This document shows, piece by piece, positions 53,734-62,392 of a stretch of DNA of 64,000 nt. Position numbers and translations under genes: made by a program. Each line of letters begins with the position of its first letter. The first letter of the stretch is position 1. Origin of the DNA: Sphingomonas sp. (GTDB lineage Bacteria > Pseudomonadota > Alphaproteobacteria > Sphingomonadales > Sphingomonadaceae); assembly GCA_019635535.1 (NCBI GenBank), contig JAHBZH010000001.1:1268995-1332994 (forward strand). The letters run 5' to 3'. The notes below the pieces were generated by a model. That model ran no database searches. It saw nothing but the letters and a program-made list of their open reading frames with translations, and was not told the DNA's origin.

Positions 53734-54654
53734 ATGCCCGACGATTCCGTTTCCCATCCGGCCGGGACCGTTCATCTCGACGCCGCGCTCGGCTTCGCGC
53801 TGCCCGGCCGCCATGCGCGCGGGCGGCTGGTGCGGCTGGGGCCGGTGCTGGACGAGATATTGTCAGCCCATGCCTATCCGGCGCCGATCGCAAGGGTGCT
53901 CGCCGAGGCGCTGACGCTGACCGCCCTGCTCGGCGCGCTGCTGAAGGACGCGGGCGGGCAGCTCACGCTTCAGGCGCAGACCGAGGAGGGGATCGTCGAC
54001 CTGCTCGTCGCCGACTATCGCGGCGGCGAGCTGCGCGGCTATGTCCGATTCGATGCCGAGCGGCTGGCCGAGGGGCCGCCGCTGCCCGTCTTGTGCGACC
54101 TGTTCGGCAAGGGCTATCTCGCCCTCACCTTCGACCAGCAGGCGACCGGCGAGCGCTATCAGGGCATCGTGCCGCTGGAGGGCGACAGCCTGGCCGAGGC
54201 GGCGGAGAATTATTTCTGCCAGTCCGAGCAGATTCCGAGCCTGGTGCGGATCGCGGTGGACGACAGCGGCCATGTCGCGGGCGGCCTGCTGCTCCAGCAT
54301 CTGCCGGAGGGCGAGGAGGGGCGCGAGCGGCTGCATGCGCGCGCCGATCATCCGGAATGGGAACATGTCCGCATCCTGGCCGAGACGGTGCGCGGCAACG
54401 AACTGGCCGATGCCGGCCTGCCGCTCGACGATCTGCTGTGGCGGCTGTTTCACGAGGAGGAGGAAATCCGCACGCTCGCGGAAACGCCGCTGGCGCGCGG
54501 CTGCCGCTGCGATCCCGGACATGTGCGGGGCGTCATCGCCCGCTTCCCGCCCGACGAACGCGGCGAGATGGCCGACGCGGACGGCGTGATCCGCGTCGAT
54601 TGCGAATTCTGCTCGCGCGTCTTTCCGGTCAGCCTCGCCGATCTGGAGGAATGA
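53734..54654 (+). CDS. hslO: Redox-regulated chaperone Hsp33
   Basis: A holdase activated by oxidation. The 306 residues have the Hsp33 N-domain (LLKDAGGQLTLQAQTEEGIVDLLVADYRGGELRGYVRF ... YFCQSEQIPSLV). The C-terminal zinc switch has CRCDP and CEFC. All four zinc cysteines are present. The start ATG is at 53734. Confidence 0.95.
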   Translation: MPDDSVSHPAGTVHLDAALGFALPGRHARGRLVRLGPVLDEILSAHAYPAPIARVLAEALTLTALLGALLKDAGGQLTLQAQTEEGIVDLLVADYRGGELRGYVRFDAERLAEGPPLPVLCDLFGKGYLALTFDQQATGERYQGIVPLEGDSLAEAAENYFCQSEQIPSLVRIAVDDSGHVAGGLLLQHLPEGEEGRERLHARADHPEWEHVRILAETVRGNELADAGLPLDDLLWRLFHEEEEIRTLAETPLARGCRCDPGHVRGVIARFPPDERGEMADADGVIRVDCEFCSRVFPVSLADLEE

Positions 54655-54751
54655 GCGCGCGAACGCGCATCGATTCGGCACCGTAATTTTGCTATGCGCG
54701 GCGCAGCCGGGCGCTTTGGGGGGCTGCCGGCCGCTTTTTCGGGAGTGGCTG

Positions 54752-55162
54752 ATGACGAGAAGCATTGCGTTTCGCCGGACCGCGATCGCCCTGGGCGCGG
54801 GTCTGCTGCTGGCCGGGCCCGCCGTGCCGCAGGCGCGGCCGGCGCTGCCGTTGCTGGACCGGCTCGAAGCCGGCCAGTGGGAATTGCGCGGCGCGGGCAA
54901 CGCGCTGATCGCCGCGATCTGCCTGGGCGACCGCGCGGCGCTCGCCCAGCCCTATCATCGCGGCCTCGCCTGCCAGCAGTCGGTCATCTCCAGCGACGCG
55001 CGCTCGGTGACGGTGCGCTATTCCTGCCCCGGCGTGGGCTCGGGCCGCACCGAGATCCTCGTCGAAACGCCGCGGCTCGCGCAGATCGACAGCCAGGGGC
55101 TGGATCGCGGCGCGCCCTTCGCCTTGCGCGCGGAGGCCCGGCGGACTGGTGCATGCGCTTGA
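54752..55162 (+). CDS. DUF3617-like periplasmic protein
   Basis: The 136-residue protein has a signal peptide (IALGAGLLLAGPAVPQARP). A short domain follows, with LLDRLEAGQWELRGAG, two cysteines (ICLGD, GLACQQ) and RYSCPGVGSGRTEILVETP, resembling DUF3617. The function is unknown. The ATG at 54752 has GGGAG upstream. It is followed by a structured region before queC. Confidence 0.8.
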   Translation: MTRSIAFRRTAIALGAGLLLAGPAVPQARPALPLLDRLEAGQWELRGAGNALIAAICLGDRAALAQPYHRGLACQQSVISSDARSVTVRYSCPGVGSGRTEILVETPRLAQIDSQGLDRGAPFALRAEARRTGACA

Positions 55163-55172
55163 GTTTTCATCG

Positions 55173-55189
55173 TTAACCGCTTGTTTACC
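55173..55189 (+). promoter_or_regulatory. CtrA-like half-site pair
   Basis: TTAA-N7-TTTA (TTAACCGCTTGTTTACC) differs at one position from the CtrA box TTAA-N7-TTAA. It lies directly upstream of the three-hairpin region. This is suggestive only. Confidence 0.3.
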
Positions 55190-55197
55190 AAGTCTTT

Positions 55198-55296
55198 GCT
55201 AGGAAGGTCTTGTGCCGTTGGGCACGCTTTCCTCCCTAGCAGGCTTTCCAGCCTGAACTGGGCCGCTCCCTTCAAAAGGAGCGGCCCGTTCTTTTT
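55198..55296 (+). ncRNA. Structured RNA with intrinsic terminator upstream of queC
   Basis: Three hairpins follow each other. The first has GCTAGG (55198-55203) / CCTAGC (55235-55240) with an inner GTGCC-GTTG-GGCAC. The second is CAGGCT-TTCC-AGCCTG (55240-55255). The third is a strong terminator, GGGCCGCTCC / GGAGCGGCCC (55260-55287), with a T-rich tail. It may be a small RNA, a queC leader, or just the 3' end of the DUF3617 mRNA. It does not show the preQ1-I consensus. Confidence 0.45.
55260..55296 (+). terminator. Intrinsic terminator before queC
   Basis: A perfect 10-bp GC-rich stem (55260-55269 with 55278-55287) and an 8-nt loop are followed by GTTCTTTTT. It lies 28 nt before the queC ATG. 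Confidence 0.9.
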
Positions 55297-55323
55297 GGGC
55301 GCGGCTTCGCTATATCGCGCGCC

Positions 55324-56025
55324 ATGAACGTCGCCCCGCCCAGTGCCGCCTTTGCCGTCGTCCTCCTGTCAGGCGGCCTCGATTCGATGGTCGCCGCCGG
55401 CCTCGCCCGCGAAGCGGGTTTCCGGCTGCTCGCGCTCACGATCGATTACAACCAGCGCCATCGGATCGAGCTGGAGGCGGCGACGCGGATCGCCGCTCGG
55501 CTGGGCGCCGAACGCCATGTCGTGCTGCCGCTCGACCTGACGCAATTCGGCGGATCGGCGCTGACCGACGCGATCGCCGTGCCGAAGGACGGGGTGGAGG
55601 AGGGCGTGATTCCGGTCACCTACGTGCCCGCGCGCAACACGATCTTCCTGTCGCTGTGCCTCGGCTGGGCGGAGGCGGCTGGCGCGCGCGATCTCTTCAT
55701 CGGCGTCAACGCGCTCGATTATTCGGGCTATCCCGATTGCCGGCCGGACTTCGTCGCCGCGTTCGAGGCGATGGCCAATCTCGCCACCAAAGCGGGCGTG
55801 GAAGGGGAGGGCTTCACCGTCCACACCCCGCTGATCGCGATGAGCAAGGCCGACATCGCCCGCGAGGCGGCGCGGCTCGGCCTCGACGCGGGGATGAGCT
55901 GGTCCTGCTACGATCCGGCGCCGGGCGGACGGCATTGCGGCCTGTGCGATTCCTGCCGCCTGCGCGCCAAGGGGTTCGAGGAAGCGGGGCTGGGCGATCC
56001 GACCCGCTACGCGGCGGCGCCATGA
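55324..56025 (+). CDS. queC: 7-cyano-7-deazaguanine synthase QueC
   Basis: This enzyme converts 7-carboxy-7-deazaguanine to preQ0 with ATP and ammonia in queuosine synthesis. The 233 residues have the PP-loop motif [13 protein letters not shown] and [10 protein letters not shown], plus the zinc site with [15 protein letters not shown]. The stop overlaps the queE ATG. Confidence 0.96.
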   Translation: MNVAPPSAAFAVVLLSGGLDSMVAAGLAREAGFRLLALTIDYNQRHRIELEAATRIAARLGAERHVVLPLDLTQFGGSALTDAIAVPKDGVEEGVIPVTYVPARNTIFLSLCLGWAEAAGARDLFIGVNALDYSGYPDCRPDFVAAFEAMANLATKAGVEGEGFTVHTPLIAMSKADIAREAARLGLDAGMSWSCYDPAPGGRHCGLCDSCRLRAKGFEEAGLGDPTRYAAAP

Positions 56026-56648
56026 GCTACGCAGTCAAGGAGATATTCCTGACGCTGCAGGGCGAGGGGATGCAGGCGGGGCGGCGGGCCGTGTTCCTGC
56101 GCCTGGCGGGCTGCAACCTGTGGAGCGGGCGCGAGCAGGACCGGGCCGGGGCGCAATGCACCTTCTGCGACACCGATTTCGTCGGCATGGATGGGGAAAA
56201 TGGCGGGCGTTACGGCGCGGCCGCGCTGGCGGACAAGGTGACGGCGCTGTGGGCCGGGGGCGAACGTCCGCTCGTCGTGATCACCGGCGGCGAGCCGATG
56301 CTGCAGCTCGACAATGTCTTGATCGACGCGCTCCACGCGCGCGGCTTCGAGGTCGCGGTGGAGACGAACGGCACGCTGCCGGCGCCGGACGGGATCGACT
56401 GGATCTGCGTCAGCCCCAAGGCCGGCAATGCGCTGGTTCAGCGCAGCGGCGACGAACTGAAGCTGGTCTGGCCGCAGGAGGGAATCGACCCGGCGGCGTT
56501 GGCCGATCTCGATTTCCGCCATTTCCTGATCCAGCCGATGGACTGCGCCGACGGCCAGGCGGCGCTGGCGGCATCGATCGCCTTCGTCCTGGCCAATCCG
56601 CGCTGGCGGCTCAGCCTCCAGACGCACAAACTGCTGGGGCTGCCCTGA
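56022..56648 (+). CDS. queE: 7-carboxy-7-deazaguanine synthase QueE
   Basis: A radical SAM enzyme of the preQ0 pathway. The 208 residues begin [24 protein letters not shown]. The cluster cysteines are Cys31, Cys46 and Cys49 (C-x14-C-x2-C), the variant spacing seen in many alphaproteobacterial Que[11 protein letters not shown] and ETNGTLP are present. queD is not in the window. Confidence 0.95.
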   Translation: MSYAVKEIFLTLQGEGMQAGRRAVFLRLAGCNLWSGREQDRAGAQCTFCDTDFVGMDGENGGRYGAAALADKVTALWAGGERPLVVITGGEPMLQLDNVLIDALHARGFEVAVETNGTLPAPDGIDWICVSPKAGNALVQRSGDELKLVWPQEGIDPAALADLDFRHFLIQPMDCADGQAALAASIAFVLANPRWRLSLQTHKLLGLP

Positions 56649-56655
56649 ATTCGGT

Positions 56656-57330
56656 CTAGCGGCGCCGTGCGCTCGGCGGGCGTTCGCAGTCGCGCCGCTG
56701 GCGCCGGTCGCGGATCTGGGTGCAATCGACGGTGAAGGTCATCGATCCCAGCGCGATCGGCGTGCGCGTGAACATATAGGTGTCGTAGGCCGGTGTCAGG
56801 CTGTTGCGCAGCTCGCGCATCCGGGCCGAGGCGACGGTGTAGAAGTCGCCGCGCCGGGTGGCGAGCAGCTCGCGCCCGATCCGCGCCGCCGTCTGGCAAA
56901 AGCCCAGTTGCGCGTGGAGCGTCGAGAAATTGTTGTAGGTCTGGGTGGAATAATCGTCGAACCGGCGCGGCCCGGCACGGCCGTGAACGCGGCGGAAATA
57001 GCCTTCCAGCGCGGCATAGGCCTCGCGCAGCTCGCGCGCATGATGATCGATCACGCCGTTATAATTGTCGACAGTGCGCAGGTACGGCGAAAACTGGCAT
57101 TGCAGCGCCGCGACGTTGAGCCCGGAGCGCATGTTCCACATCAGATGGGCGCGCTGTTCGGCAGGATTGGCGCCCGGCAGCGGCACGCCGACCAGCGGAT
57201 CGCCGGGCTCGATCGGCCCGGACGGGAATTGCGGATCGTACAGCAGCACCTGCGCGGCGGCGGGCGCGGCGGCCAGCAGGCCCGCGAGCCCCAGAGCGGC
57301 GGCCAGTTTCAGCTTCGGCGTGAACGACAT
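56656..57330 (-). CDS. Secreted hypothetical protein
   Basis: The 224-residue protein has a clear signal peptide (LKLAAALGLAGLLAAAPAAAQ). A helical domain follows with conserved-looking segments (HLMWNMRSGLNVAALQCQFSP, NNFSTLHAQLGFCQTAARIG) and a basic C-terminus. Cysteines occur in LQCQ, GFCQ, DCTQ and DCER. I do not recognise the family. The start is the ATG at 57328-57330. It is convergent with queE. Confidence 0.75.
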   Translation of the reverse strand: MSFTPKLKLAAALGLAGLLAAAPAAAQVLLYDPQFPSGPIEPGDPLVGVPLPGANPAEQRAHLMWNMRSGLNVAALQCQFSPYLRTVDNYNGVIDHHARELREAYAALEGYFRRVHGRAGPRRFDDYSTQTYNNFSTLHAQLGFCQTAARIGRELLATRRGDFYTVASARMRELRNSLTPAYDTYMFTRTPIALGSMTFTVDCTQIRDRRQRRDCERPPSARRR

Positions 57331-57430
57331 GGCCTTTACTCCCCGCGACAACTCGGGCGCGAATCTAGCAAGCCGCCGTCGCGCGCCCCATCCTTCGCCG
57401 GCCCGTCCGTCGCGCGCCGGCCACGCCTCG

Positions 57431-57718
57431 TCACATGCCGGCGACGTCGTTGTCGACCGTGTTGCCGCCGGTGTCGCCGCCGCTGGTCTCGCCCGTCACC
57501 TCTGCCTCGCCCAGATTGGCGACGGGCGGGGCCGACTCGACCGGCTCCACCGATTCCAGCGCGCTCGCGTCGTTGCCGGGCGCGTCGAGCAGCAAGTTGC
57601 TTTCCATGTCGTTGGCCGCGCTTTCATTGACGGCGGTCTCGCCGCCGCCGCAGGCCGCGACGAACAGGGCCGATCCGGCGATGATCGAAATGCGGGTGGT
57701 GGAAAGAAGTTCGCGCAT
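57431..57718 (-). CDS. Small acidic lipoprotein
   Basis: The 95-residue protein has a lipoprotein signal (FVAAC) and an acidic low-complexity tail rich in Asn, Asp, Glu, Val and Gly. The ATG at 57716-57718 has AAGGAGG upstream. No domain is recognised. It resembles the next gene (57858-58124) in size, signal peptide and composition, so the two may be diverged paralogues. Confidence 0.7.
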   Translation of the reverse strand: MRELLSTTRISIIAGSALFVAACGGGETAVNESAANDMESNLLLDAPGNDASALESVEPVESAPPVANLGEAEVTGETSGGDTGGNTVDNDVAGM

Positions 57719-57796
57719 CTGGTCCTCCTTTATGCCTCTTGCGTCGGTCGGGGGCCTTATCGTCGCCCGTCGCGCGCCGCGCAAGCCGCGCGGAGC

Positions 57797-57828
57797 CCAA
57801 AAGGAAGGCCGCCGGTTTCCCGGCGGCC
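57797..57828 (-). terminator. Terminator of the small lipoprotein gene at 57858
   Basis: GGCCGCCGG (57807-57815) pairs with CCGGCGGCC (57820-57828). Read on the minus strand, TTCCTTTTG follows the stem. It lies 30 nt after the stop of the lipoprotein gene. Confidence 0.8.
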
Positions 57829-57857
57829 TCCCGCAACCCAGAAGGTTGAGCGTCCGA

Positions 57858-58124
57858 TTACTCGGCGGCGGTGGTCGCGTTGGCGTCCGTCGCGGCCGCG
57901 TCGGTCGCGTTGGCGTCCGTCGCCGTGGCGTCGGTCGCGTTGGCGTCCAGCGTCATGTTGGTGTCCATGCCCATGTCGGCATTGGCGTCATAGGTCGCGT
58001 CCGCGCCCATGTCGTTGGTGGCGGTGTTGTCCGCCGTCGTCGACGCGCCGCCGCAGGCAGCAACGATCAGGGCCGCGCCGGCAATCATCGCACCGGTGGT
58101 CGCTTTCTTGAAGATGTCACGCAT
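57858..58124 (-). CDS. Small lipoprotein with Asn-Ala-Thr-Asp repeats
   Basis: The 88-residue protein has a lipoprotein signal (LIVAAC) followed by an almost repetitive tail of DANATDA-type units. The DNA shows a matching imperfect tandem repeat (gtcggtcgcgttggcgtccg-like, about 57880-57955). No folded domain is expected. It may be a surface or periplasmic spacer; the function is unknown. Confidence 0.7.
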   Translation of the reverse strand: MRDIFKKATTGAMIAGAALIVAACGGASTTADNTATNDMGADATYDANADMGMDTNMTLDANATDATATDANATDAAATDANATTAAE

Positions 58125-58215
58125 GTTGGAAGGTCTCCCTAGAGTAATGATTTGGTCGGGTTGGCCCCCTTTTAGCCCAAATCGCCGCGCACATTATACG
58201 GAAAGGAGGATGCCC

Positions 58216-58917
58216 TCAAGCCTGTGCGGATTCCGGCGCGAGCGTCGCCAGAAAGGCCGGCAGGCCATCCTCCAGCGCGCGATCCAGCGCCGGGCCGGCG
58301 TCGGACAGCCCCATCGCCGCGAGGCTCGTCACCGGAAATTCGGCGATGCCGCACGGCACGATGCCGGAGAAGTGCGACAGGTCCGGATCGACGTTGATCG
58401 CCAGGCCGTGCAGCGTCACCCAGCGCCGCACCCGCACGCCGATCGCGCCGATCTTCGCTTCCGTGTCCCCCTGATCGACCCAGATGCCGATCCGGCCCGG
58501 CGCGCGGCGCGCGGCGACGCCGAGCGCGGCCAGCGCGTCGATCGCCCAGCCTTCCAGTGCGTGGACATAGCGGCGCACGTCGCGTCCCCGCCGGTCGAGA
58601 TCGAGCTGGACATAGGCGACCCTCTGGCCCGGCCCGTGATAGGTGTAGCGCCCGCCGCGCCCGGCGGCGTGGACCGGGAATCCCCGCGGATTGAACAATT
58701 CGGCGGGATCGGCGCTGGTCCCGGCCGTGTAGAGCGGCGGATGTTCCAGCAGCCAGATGCGTTCGGCGCCCGCGCCCGCGCGAATCGCCGCGGCGCGCGC
58801 CTCCATGTCGGCGAGCGCGTTCTCAAAGGCGGTCAGGCCGGGCGACAGCCGCCACTCCACGGCTTCGGCCGTCCCGGACCGGGCCGGATCGCCCATCGGA
58901 TGCGTTGCGCCGTCCAT
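58216..58917 (-). CDS. lipB: Octanoyl-ACP:protein N-octanoyltransferase
   Basis: This enzyme starts protein lipoylation. The 233 residues have [14 protein letters not shown], the [12 protein letters not shown] motif, the catalytic Lys in KIGAIGVRV and the acyl-accepting Cys in FSGIVPCGI. It is divergent from the membrane protein at 58959. The start at 58915-58917 could be a few codons further in. Confidence 0.96.
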   Translation of the reverse strand: MDGATHPMGDPARSGTAEAVEWRLSPGLTAFENALADMEARAAAIRAGAGAERIWLLEHPPLYTAGTSADPAELFNPRGFPVHAAGRGGRYTYHGPGQRVAYVQLDLDRRGRDVRRYVHALEGWAIDALAALGVAARRAPGRIGIWVDQGDTEAKIGAIGVRVRRWVTLHGLAINVDPDLSHFSGIVPCGIAEFPVTSLAAMGLSDAGPALDRALEDGLPAFLATLAPESAQA

Positions 58918-58958
58918 CGCGCTCGCGCATAACCGCGTGGCCAGCAGAGGGGAAGCAC

Positions 58959-59771
58959 ATGGCGAATCTGTCGATCACGACGGCCTGGAACGAAACGGCC
59001 GGATTCGTCGCGCGCGAGGCGCGGCTGCTCTTCCCGCTGGCCTTCATGCTGGTCGCGCTGCCGGTGGCGGCGCTGACGGCGCTGACCCCGGCACCCGCCG
59101 GGCCGGCGGAGCTGCCTCCCATGGGCCTGTGGACGCTCGCCGTGCCGGTGGCGCTGATTGCCAGCACGATCGGCAATATCGCGATCAGCCATCTCGCCTT
59201 GCGCCCCGGCGCGTCGGTGGGCGAGGGTATAGCCCGCGGTACGGCCCGCTTCCTCACGCTCATCGTCGCCGTGATCGTCCTGGTCGTCGCGCTGATCGCG
59301 GCCTTCTTCATCGTGGCGATGATCGTCATGGCGCTGGTGCCAGGCGCGATGGCCGGCGCGCAATCGGGCATGCCCACCCCCGAACTCGAGACGGCGACCT
59401 GGCTGATGATGGCGCTGATGCTGCCGCTGGTCATCCTGCTCGCCGCGCGGCTGCTGGTGATGACGCCGGCCGCGGCGGCGGAGCAAGGCGGGCCGCTCGC
59501 CCTGATGCGGCGCAGCTGGACGCTGACGTCCGGCCACAGCTGGAAGCTGATCGGTTTCATCCTGCTGGTCAGCATCGCCCTGGGCGTGCTCGGCACGGCG
59601 ATCCAGAGCGTCGTCGGCCTCGTCGCGGCGCTGCTGATCGGCCCGCTCGCGCCCGGCAGCCTTTCGATGCTCATCGTCATCTTGGCGATGGCGGGCGTGA
59701 ACACGGTGATCGGCGCCTATCTCGCCACGCTGCTGGCACGCATCTACGCCCAGCTCGCCGGCACTGCCTAA
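58959..59771 (+). CDS. Multi-pass membrane protein (GDPD-type membrane domain)
   Basis: The 270-residue protein has about six transmembrane helices, for example [45 protein letters not shown] and [24 protein letters not shown]. The segment [27 protein letters not shown] is typical of the glycerophosphoryl diester phosphodiesterase membrane-domain/YciC-like family. No catalytic domain is attached. The role is unknown. Confidence 0.78.
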   Translation: MANLSITTAWNETAGFVAREARLLFPLAFMLVALPVAALTALTPAPAGPAELPPMGLWTLAVPVALIASTIGNIAISHLALRPGASVGEGIARGTARFLTLIVAVIVLVVALIAAFFIVAMIVMALVPGAMAGAQSGMPTPELETATWLMMALMLPLVILLAARLLVMTPAAAAEQGGPLALMRRSWTLTSGHSWKLIGFILLVSIALGVLGTAIQSVVGLVAALLIGPLAPGSLSMLIVILAMAGVNTVIGAYLATLLARIYAQLAGTA

Positions 59772-60352
59772 CCCAGGATCGGTACCTGCGGTGCGCAATC
59801 GCGGGGGAGCAGGCCGGCGAGGCGCGGATCGGGGAAGCTTTCGTAGGCGCGCGCATAGGCCCTGAAACCGGCGCGCAGATAGGAAGGCAGGGCCGCCGGG
59901 TGATCGAGACTGCAGGTGTGGACGCGCAGGCGGTTGACCCCCGGCGCCCAGGCGAGGCGCAGGGTCTGCGCGAACAGCCACTTGCCATGGCCCTGTCCGG
60001 CCAGCGCCGGCGTCAGGCCGAGAAAGCGAATCAGGCATTCGCCGGGCGTGGTGAAATCGAGCTCGAGCAGGCCGGCCGCGTCGCCGTCCGAATCGGTGAC
60101 GGCATGGACCTCGGCGACCTTCGCCAGCAAGGTCGCATCGTCCATCGCGAGGCGCGAGAACCACAGCCAGCGCGCCCCGACCCGGCGGAACAGCGCCCGG
60201 TAGCGCGCCGGATCGACCGGGTCCCACCGCTCCAGCCGCAGCGGCGATTCGGGTACGGGCGCGGCGGGTGGCGGTGCGAGCATCTCCAGATAGGTCACGA
60301 TCGCCGCGACATGGCCGTAGGGCACAGGGGTGAGCGCTGCGCTCACTCCCAT
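59768..60352 (-). CDS. GNAT family N-acetyltransferase
   Basis: The 194-residue GNAT protein has an acetyl-CoA loop, LGLTPALAGQGHGKWLFAQTL, and a preceding core strand, AAGLLELDFTTPGECLIRF. The substrate is unknown. The ATG (60350-60352) overlaps the hemF 3' end by 10 nt, so it is probably coupled to it. Confidence 0.85.
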   Translation of the reverse strand: MGVSAALTPVPYGHVAAIVTYLEMLAPPPAAPVPESPLRLERWDPVDPARYRALFRRVGARWLWFSRLAMDDATLLAKVAEVHAVTDSDGDAAGLLELDFTTPGECLIRFLGLTPALAGQGHGKWLFAQTLRLAWAPGVNRLRVHTCSLDHPAALPSYLRAGFRAYARAYESFPDPRLAGLLPRDCAPQVPILG

Positions 60353-61206
60353 GTCGCCAGCGGGGGGAGGCTCATCAGGATGGCGTCGACATTGCCGCCG
60401 GTCTTGAGGCCGAACAGAGTGCCCCGGTCGTAGATCAGGTTGAATTCGGCATAGCGGCCGCGCCATTCGAGCTGGCGGGCGCGATCGGCGTCGGTGAAGG
60501 GCGTCGCCATCCGCCGGCGCACCAGCTTCGGGAAGATGTCGAGGAAGGCCTCGCCCACGTCGCGGGTGAAGGCGAAATTCTCCTCGAAGGTCGTGCCTTC
60601 GCCGGGCGGCAGGCATTCGAGATGGTCGTAGAAGATGCCGCCGACGCCGCGATGCACGCCGCGATGGGGGATGAAGAAATAGTCCTCCGCCCATTTCGAG
60701 AAGCGACCGTAATAGGTCTGGTCGTGCGCGGCGCAGGCGGCGCGCAGCCGCGCGTGGAAATCGGCCGTGTCCTCGTCATAGGGGATCGGCGGGTTGAGAT
60801 CGGCGCCGCCGCCGAACCAGCTGCGCGTCGTGCGCAGGAAGCGGGTGTTCATGTGGACGGCGGGCACATGCGGGTTGGCCATGTGCGCGACCAGGCTGAT
60901 GCCGGTGGCGAAGAAGCGGGGATCGTCGCCCGCGCCGTGGATCGTCCTGGCGAATTCCTCGGAAAAGCGGCCGCCGACGGTGGAGACGTTGACGCCCACC
61001 TTCTCGAACACCCGGCCCTTCATCACCCCGCGCACGCCGCCGCCGCCCGGCGATCCGTCCGGGTCCGCGCGGTCCCAGGACGTGTACTGGAAGCGCGCGT
61101 CACCACCGGCCTCGGTCTCGATCGCCTCGAATTCGGCGCAGATCCGGTCGCGCAGCGACTCGAACCAGTCGCGTGCCGCCTGCTGCTGGTCGTCGAGCTC
61201 GATCAT
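60343..61206 (-). CDS. hemF: Aerobic coproporphyrinogen III oxidase
   Basis: Oxygen-dependent decarboxylation of coproporphyrinogen III in heme synthesis. The 287 residues have GGGVRGVMKGRVFEKVGVNVS, NTRFLRTTRSWFGGGADLNP, FFIPHRGVHRGVGGIFYD and the C-terminal WRGRYAEFNLIYDRGTLFGLKTGGN. It starts at the trmL stop with a 4-nt overlap. Confidence 0.97.
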   Translation of the reverse strand: MIELDDQQQAARDWFESLRDRICAEFEAIETEAGGDARFQYTSWDRADPDGSPGGGGVRGVMKGRVFEKVGVNVSTVGGRFSEEFARTIHGAGDDPRFFATGISLVAHMANPHVPAVHMNTRFLRTTRSWFGGGADLNPPIPYDEDTADFHARLRAACAAHDQTYYGRFSKWAEDYFFIPHRGVHRGVGGIFYDHLECLPPGEGTTFEENFAFTRDVGEAFLDIFPKLVRRRMATPFTDADRARQLEWRGRYAEFNLIYDRGTLFGLKTGGNVDAILMSLPPLATWE

Positions 61207-61652
61207 TCGGGCCACCTTCTCGTCTGTCTGAGCGCTTCGCCGAGCGCGATGCCCGCCGCGACCGCGATGTTCAAGGACCGGGTGCCGGAAACCTGTGGAA
61301 CCCGCACCCGAAGATCGGCGCGCGCATGGACATGGTCCGGCGCGCCGCCGCTCTCGGAGCCGAATAGCAAAGTGTCGCCCGCCTCGAACTGCGCTTCGTC
61401 GAGGCGGACGCCGCCCGCCGTGGTGAGGAGGGCGATCCGGCCGCGTGCGGCGGCCTCGAATCGCGCCCAGTCGGCATGGCGCGTCACATTGGCGATCTCG
61501 GCATAGTCCATGCCCGCGCGTTTCAGCGCCCGGTCGCCCCAGGGGAAGCCGCAGGGCTCGATCACGTCCACCGGCACGCCCAGGCAGGCGGCGAGGCGCA
61601 GGATCGTGCCGACATTTCCCGCCTGGTCGGGCTGGTAAAGGGCGAGGCGCAT
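61203..61652 (-). CDS. trmL: tRNA (cytidine(34)-2'-O)-methyltransferase TrmL
   Basis: A SPOUT methyltransferase modifying the wobble base of tRNA-Leu. The 149 residues have the trefoil-knot motifs YQPDQAGNVGTILRLAACLG, LLFGSESGGAPDHV and VPQVSGTRSLNIAVAAGIAL. It is the first gene of the trmL-hemF-GNAT group. Confidence 0.95.
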   Translation of the reverse strand: MRLALYQPDQAGNVGTILRLAACLGVPVDVIEPCGFPWGDRALKRAGMDYAEIANVTRHADWARFEAAARGRIALLTTAGGVRLDEAQFEAGDTLLFGSESGGAPDHVHARADLRVRVPQVSGTRSLNIAVAAGIALGEALRQTRRWPE

Positions 61653-61707
61653 GGGGCGGCGGATAGCGCATGTGGCAAGGCGTGTCGCGCTCCGGTCAAA
61701 ATCGATG

Positions 61708-61736
61708 TTGGCAAAATGCGCATCGCGCGGCTATCA
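61708..61736 (+). promoter_or_regulatory. Candidate promoter of petABC
   Basis: TTGGCA (61708-61713), a 17-nt spacer and CTATCA (61731-61736) lie about 80 nt upstream of petA. Confidence 0.4.
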
Positions 61737-61817
61737 GGCCCGCGAGCCGCTGGGCCGGAAGGCCGCGCATGGGGGCGGTGTCCGTGTATTCGGGTTCATT
61801 GGCACGCGAAGGACGTT

Positions 61818-62381
61818 ATGGCTGCGGTTGAACAAAGCGAGGGTTTGTCCCCTCAGGGCGAAGGCGTGCGACGCCGCGATTTCATCAATATCGCCGCGGT
61901 GAGCGCGGCCGGCGTCGGTGGCGCCGCTTTGCTGATTCCGCTGGTGAACCAGATGAATCCGTCGGCCGACGTACTGGCGCTGGCCCAGATCGACGTCAAT
62001 CTGTCGGCGATCGAGGAAGGCCAGGCGATCAAGACGATCTGGCGCAAGCAGCCGATCTTCATCCGCAACCTGACGGCGGCCGAGATCCAGGCGGCGAACG
62101 CGGTCAACGTCGCGTCGCTGCGCGATCCGCAGACCCTGGCCGAGCGCACCAAGGAAGGCCATGAGAACTGGCTGATCACGCTCGGCGTGTGCACCCATCT
62201 GGGCTGCGTGCCGCTGGGCGCCGCCGAGGGCGAGAATCGCGGCGAATATGGCGGCTATTTCTGCCCCTGCCACGGCTCGCACTACGACACCGCCGCGCGC
62301 ATCCGCAAAGGCCCGGCGCCCACCAATCTCGTCGTGCCGGACTATGAATTCACGTCCGACACCGCTGTCCGCATCGGCTGA
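61818..62381 (+). CDS. petA: Ubiquinol-cytochrome c reductase iron-sulfur (Rieske) subunit
   Basis: The Rieske protein of the cytochrome bc1 complex, 187 residues. It has an N-terminal twin-arginine motif (RRRDFINIA) before one membrane anchor. The 2Fe-2S ligands are in CTHLGC and CPCHGSHYD. It heads petA-petB-petC, with petB 11 nt downstream. Confidence 0.97.
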   Translation: MAAVEQSEGLSPQGEGVRRRDFINIAAVSAAGVGGAALLIPLVNQMNPSADVLALAQIDVNLSAIEEGQAIKTIWRKQPIFIRNLTAAEIQAANAVNVASLRDPQTLAERTKEGHENWLITLGVCTHLGCVPLGAAEGENRGEYGGYFCPCHGSHYDTAARIRKGPAPTNLVVPDYEFTSDTAVRIG

Positions 62382-62392
62382 GGTCAAAAGAG

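Noticed and set aside
55198..55300. preQ1 riboswitch upstream of queC
   Set aside because: The short H-type pseudoknot consensus of preQ1-I is not visible. The stems are better described as plain hairpins with a terminator.
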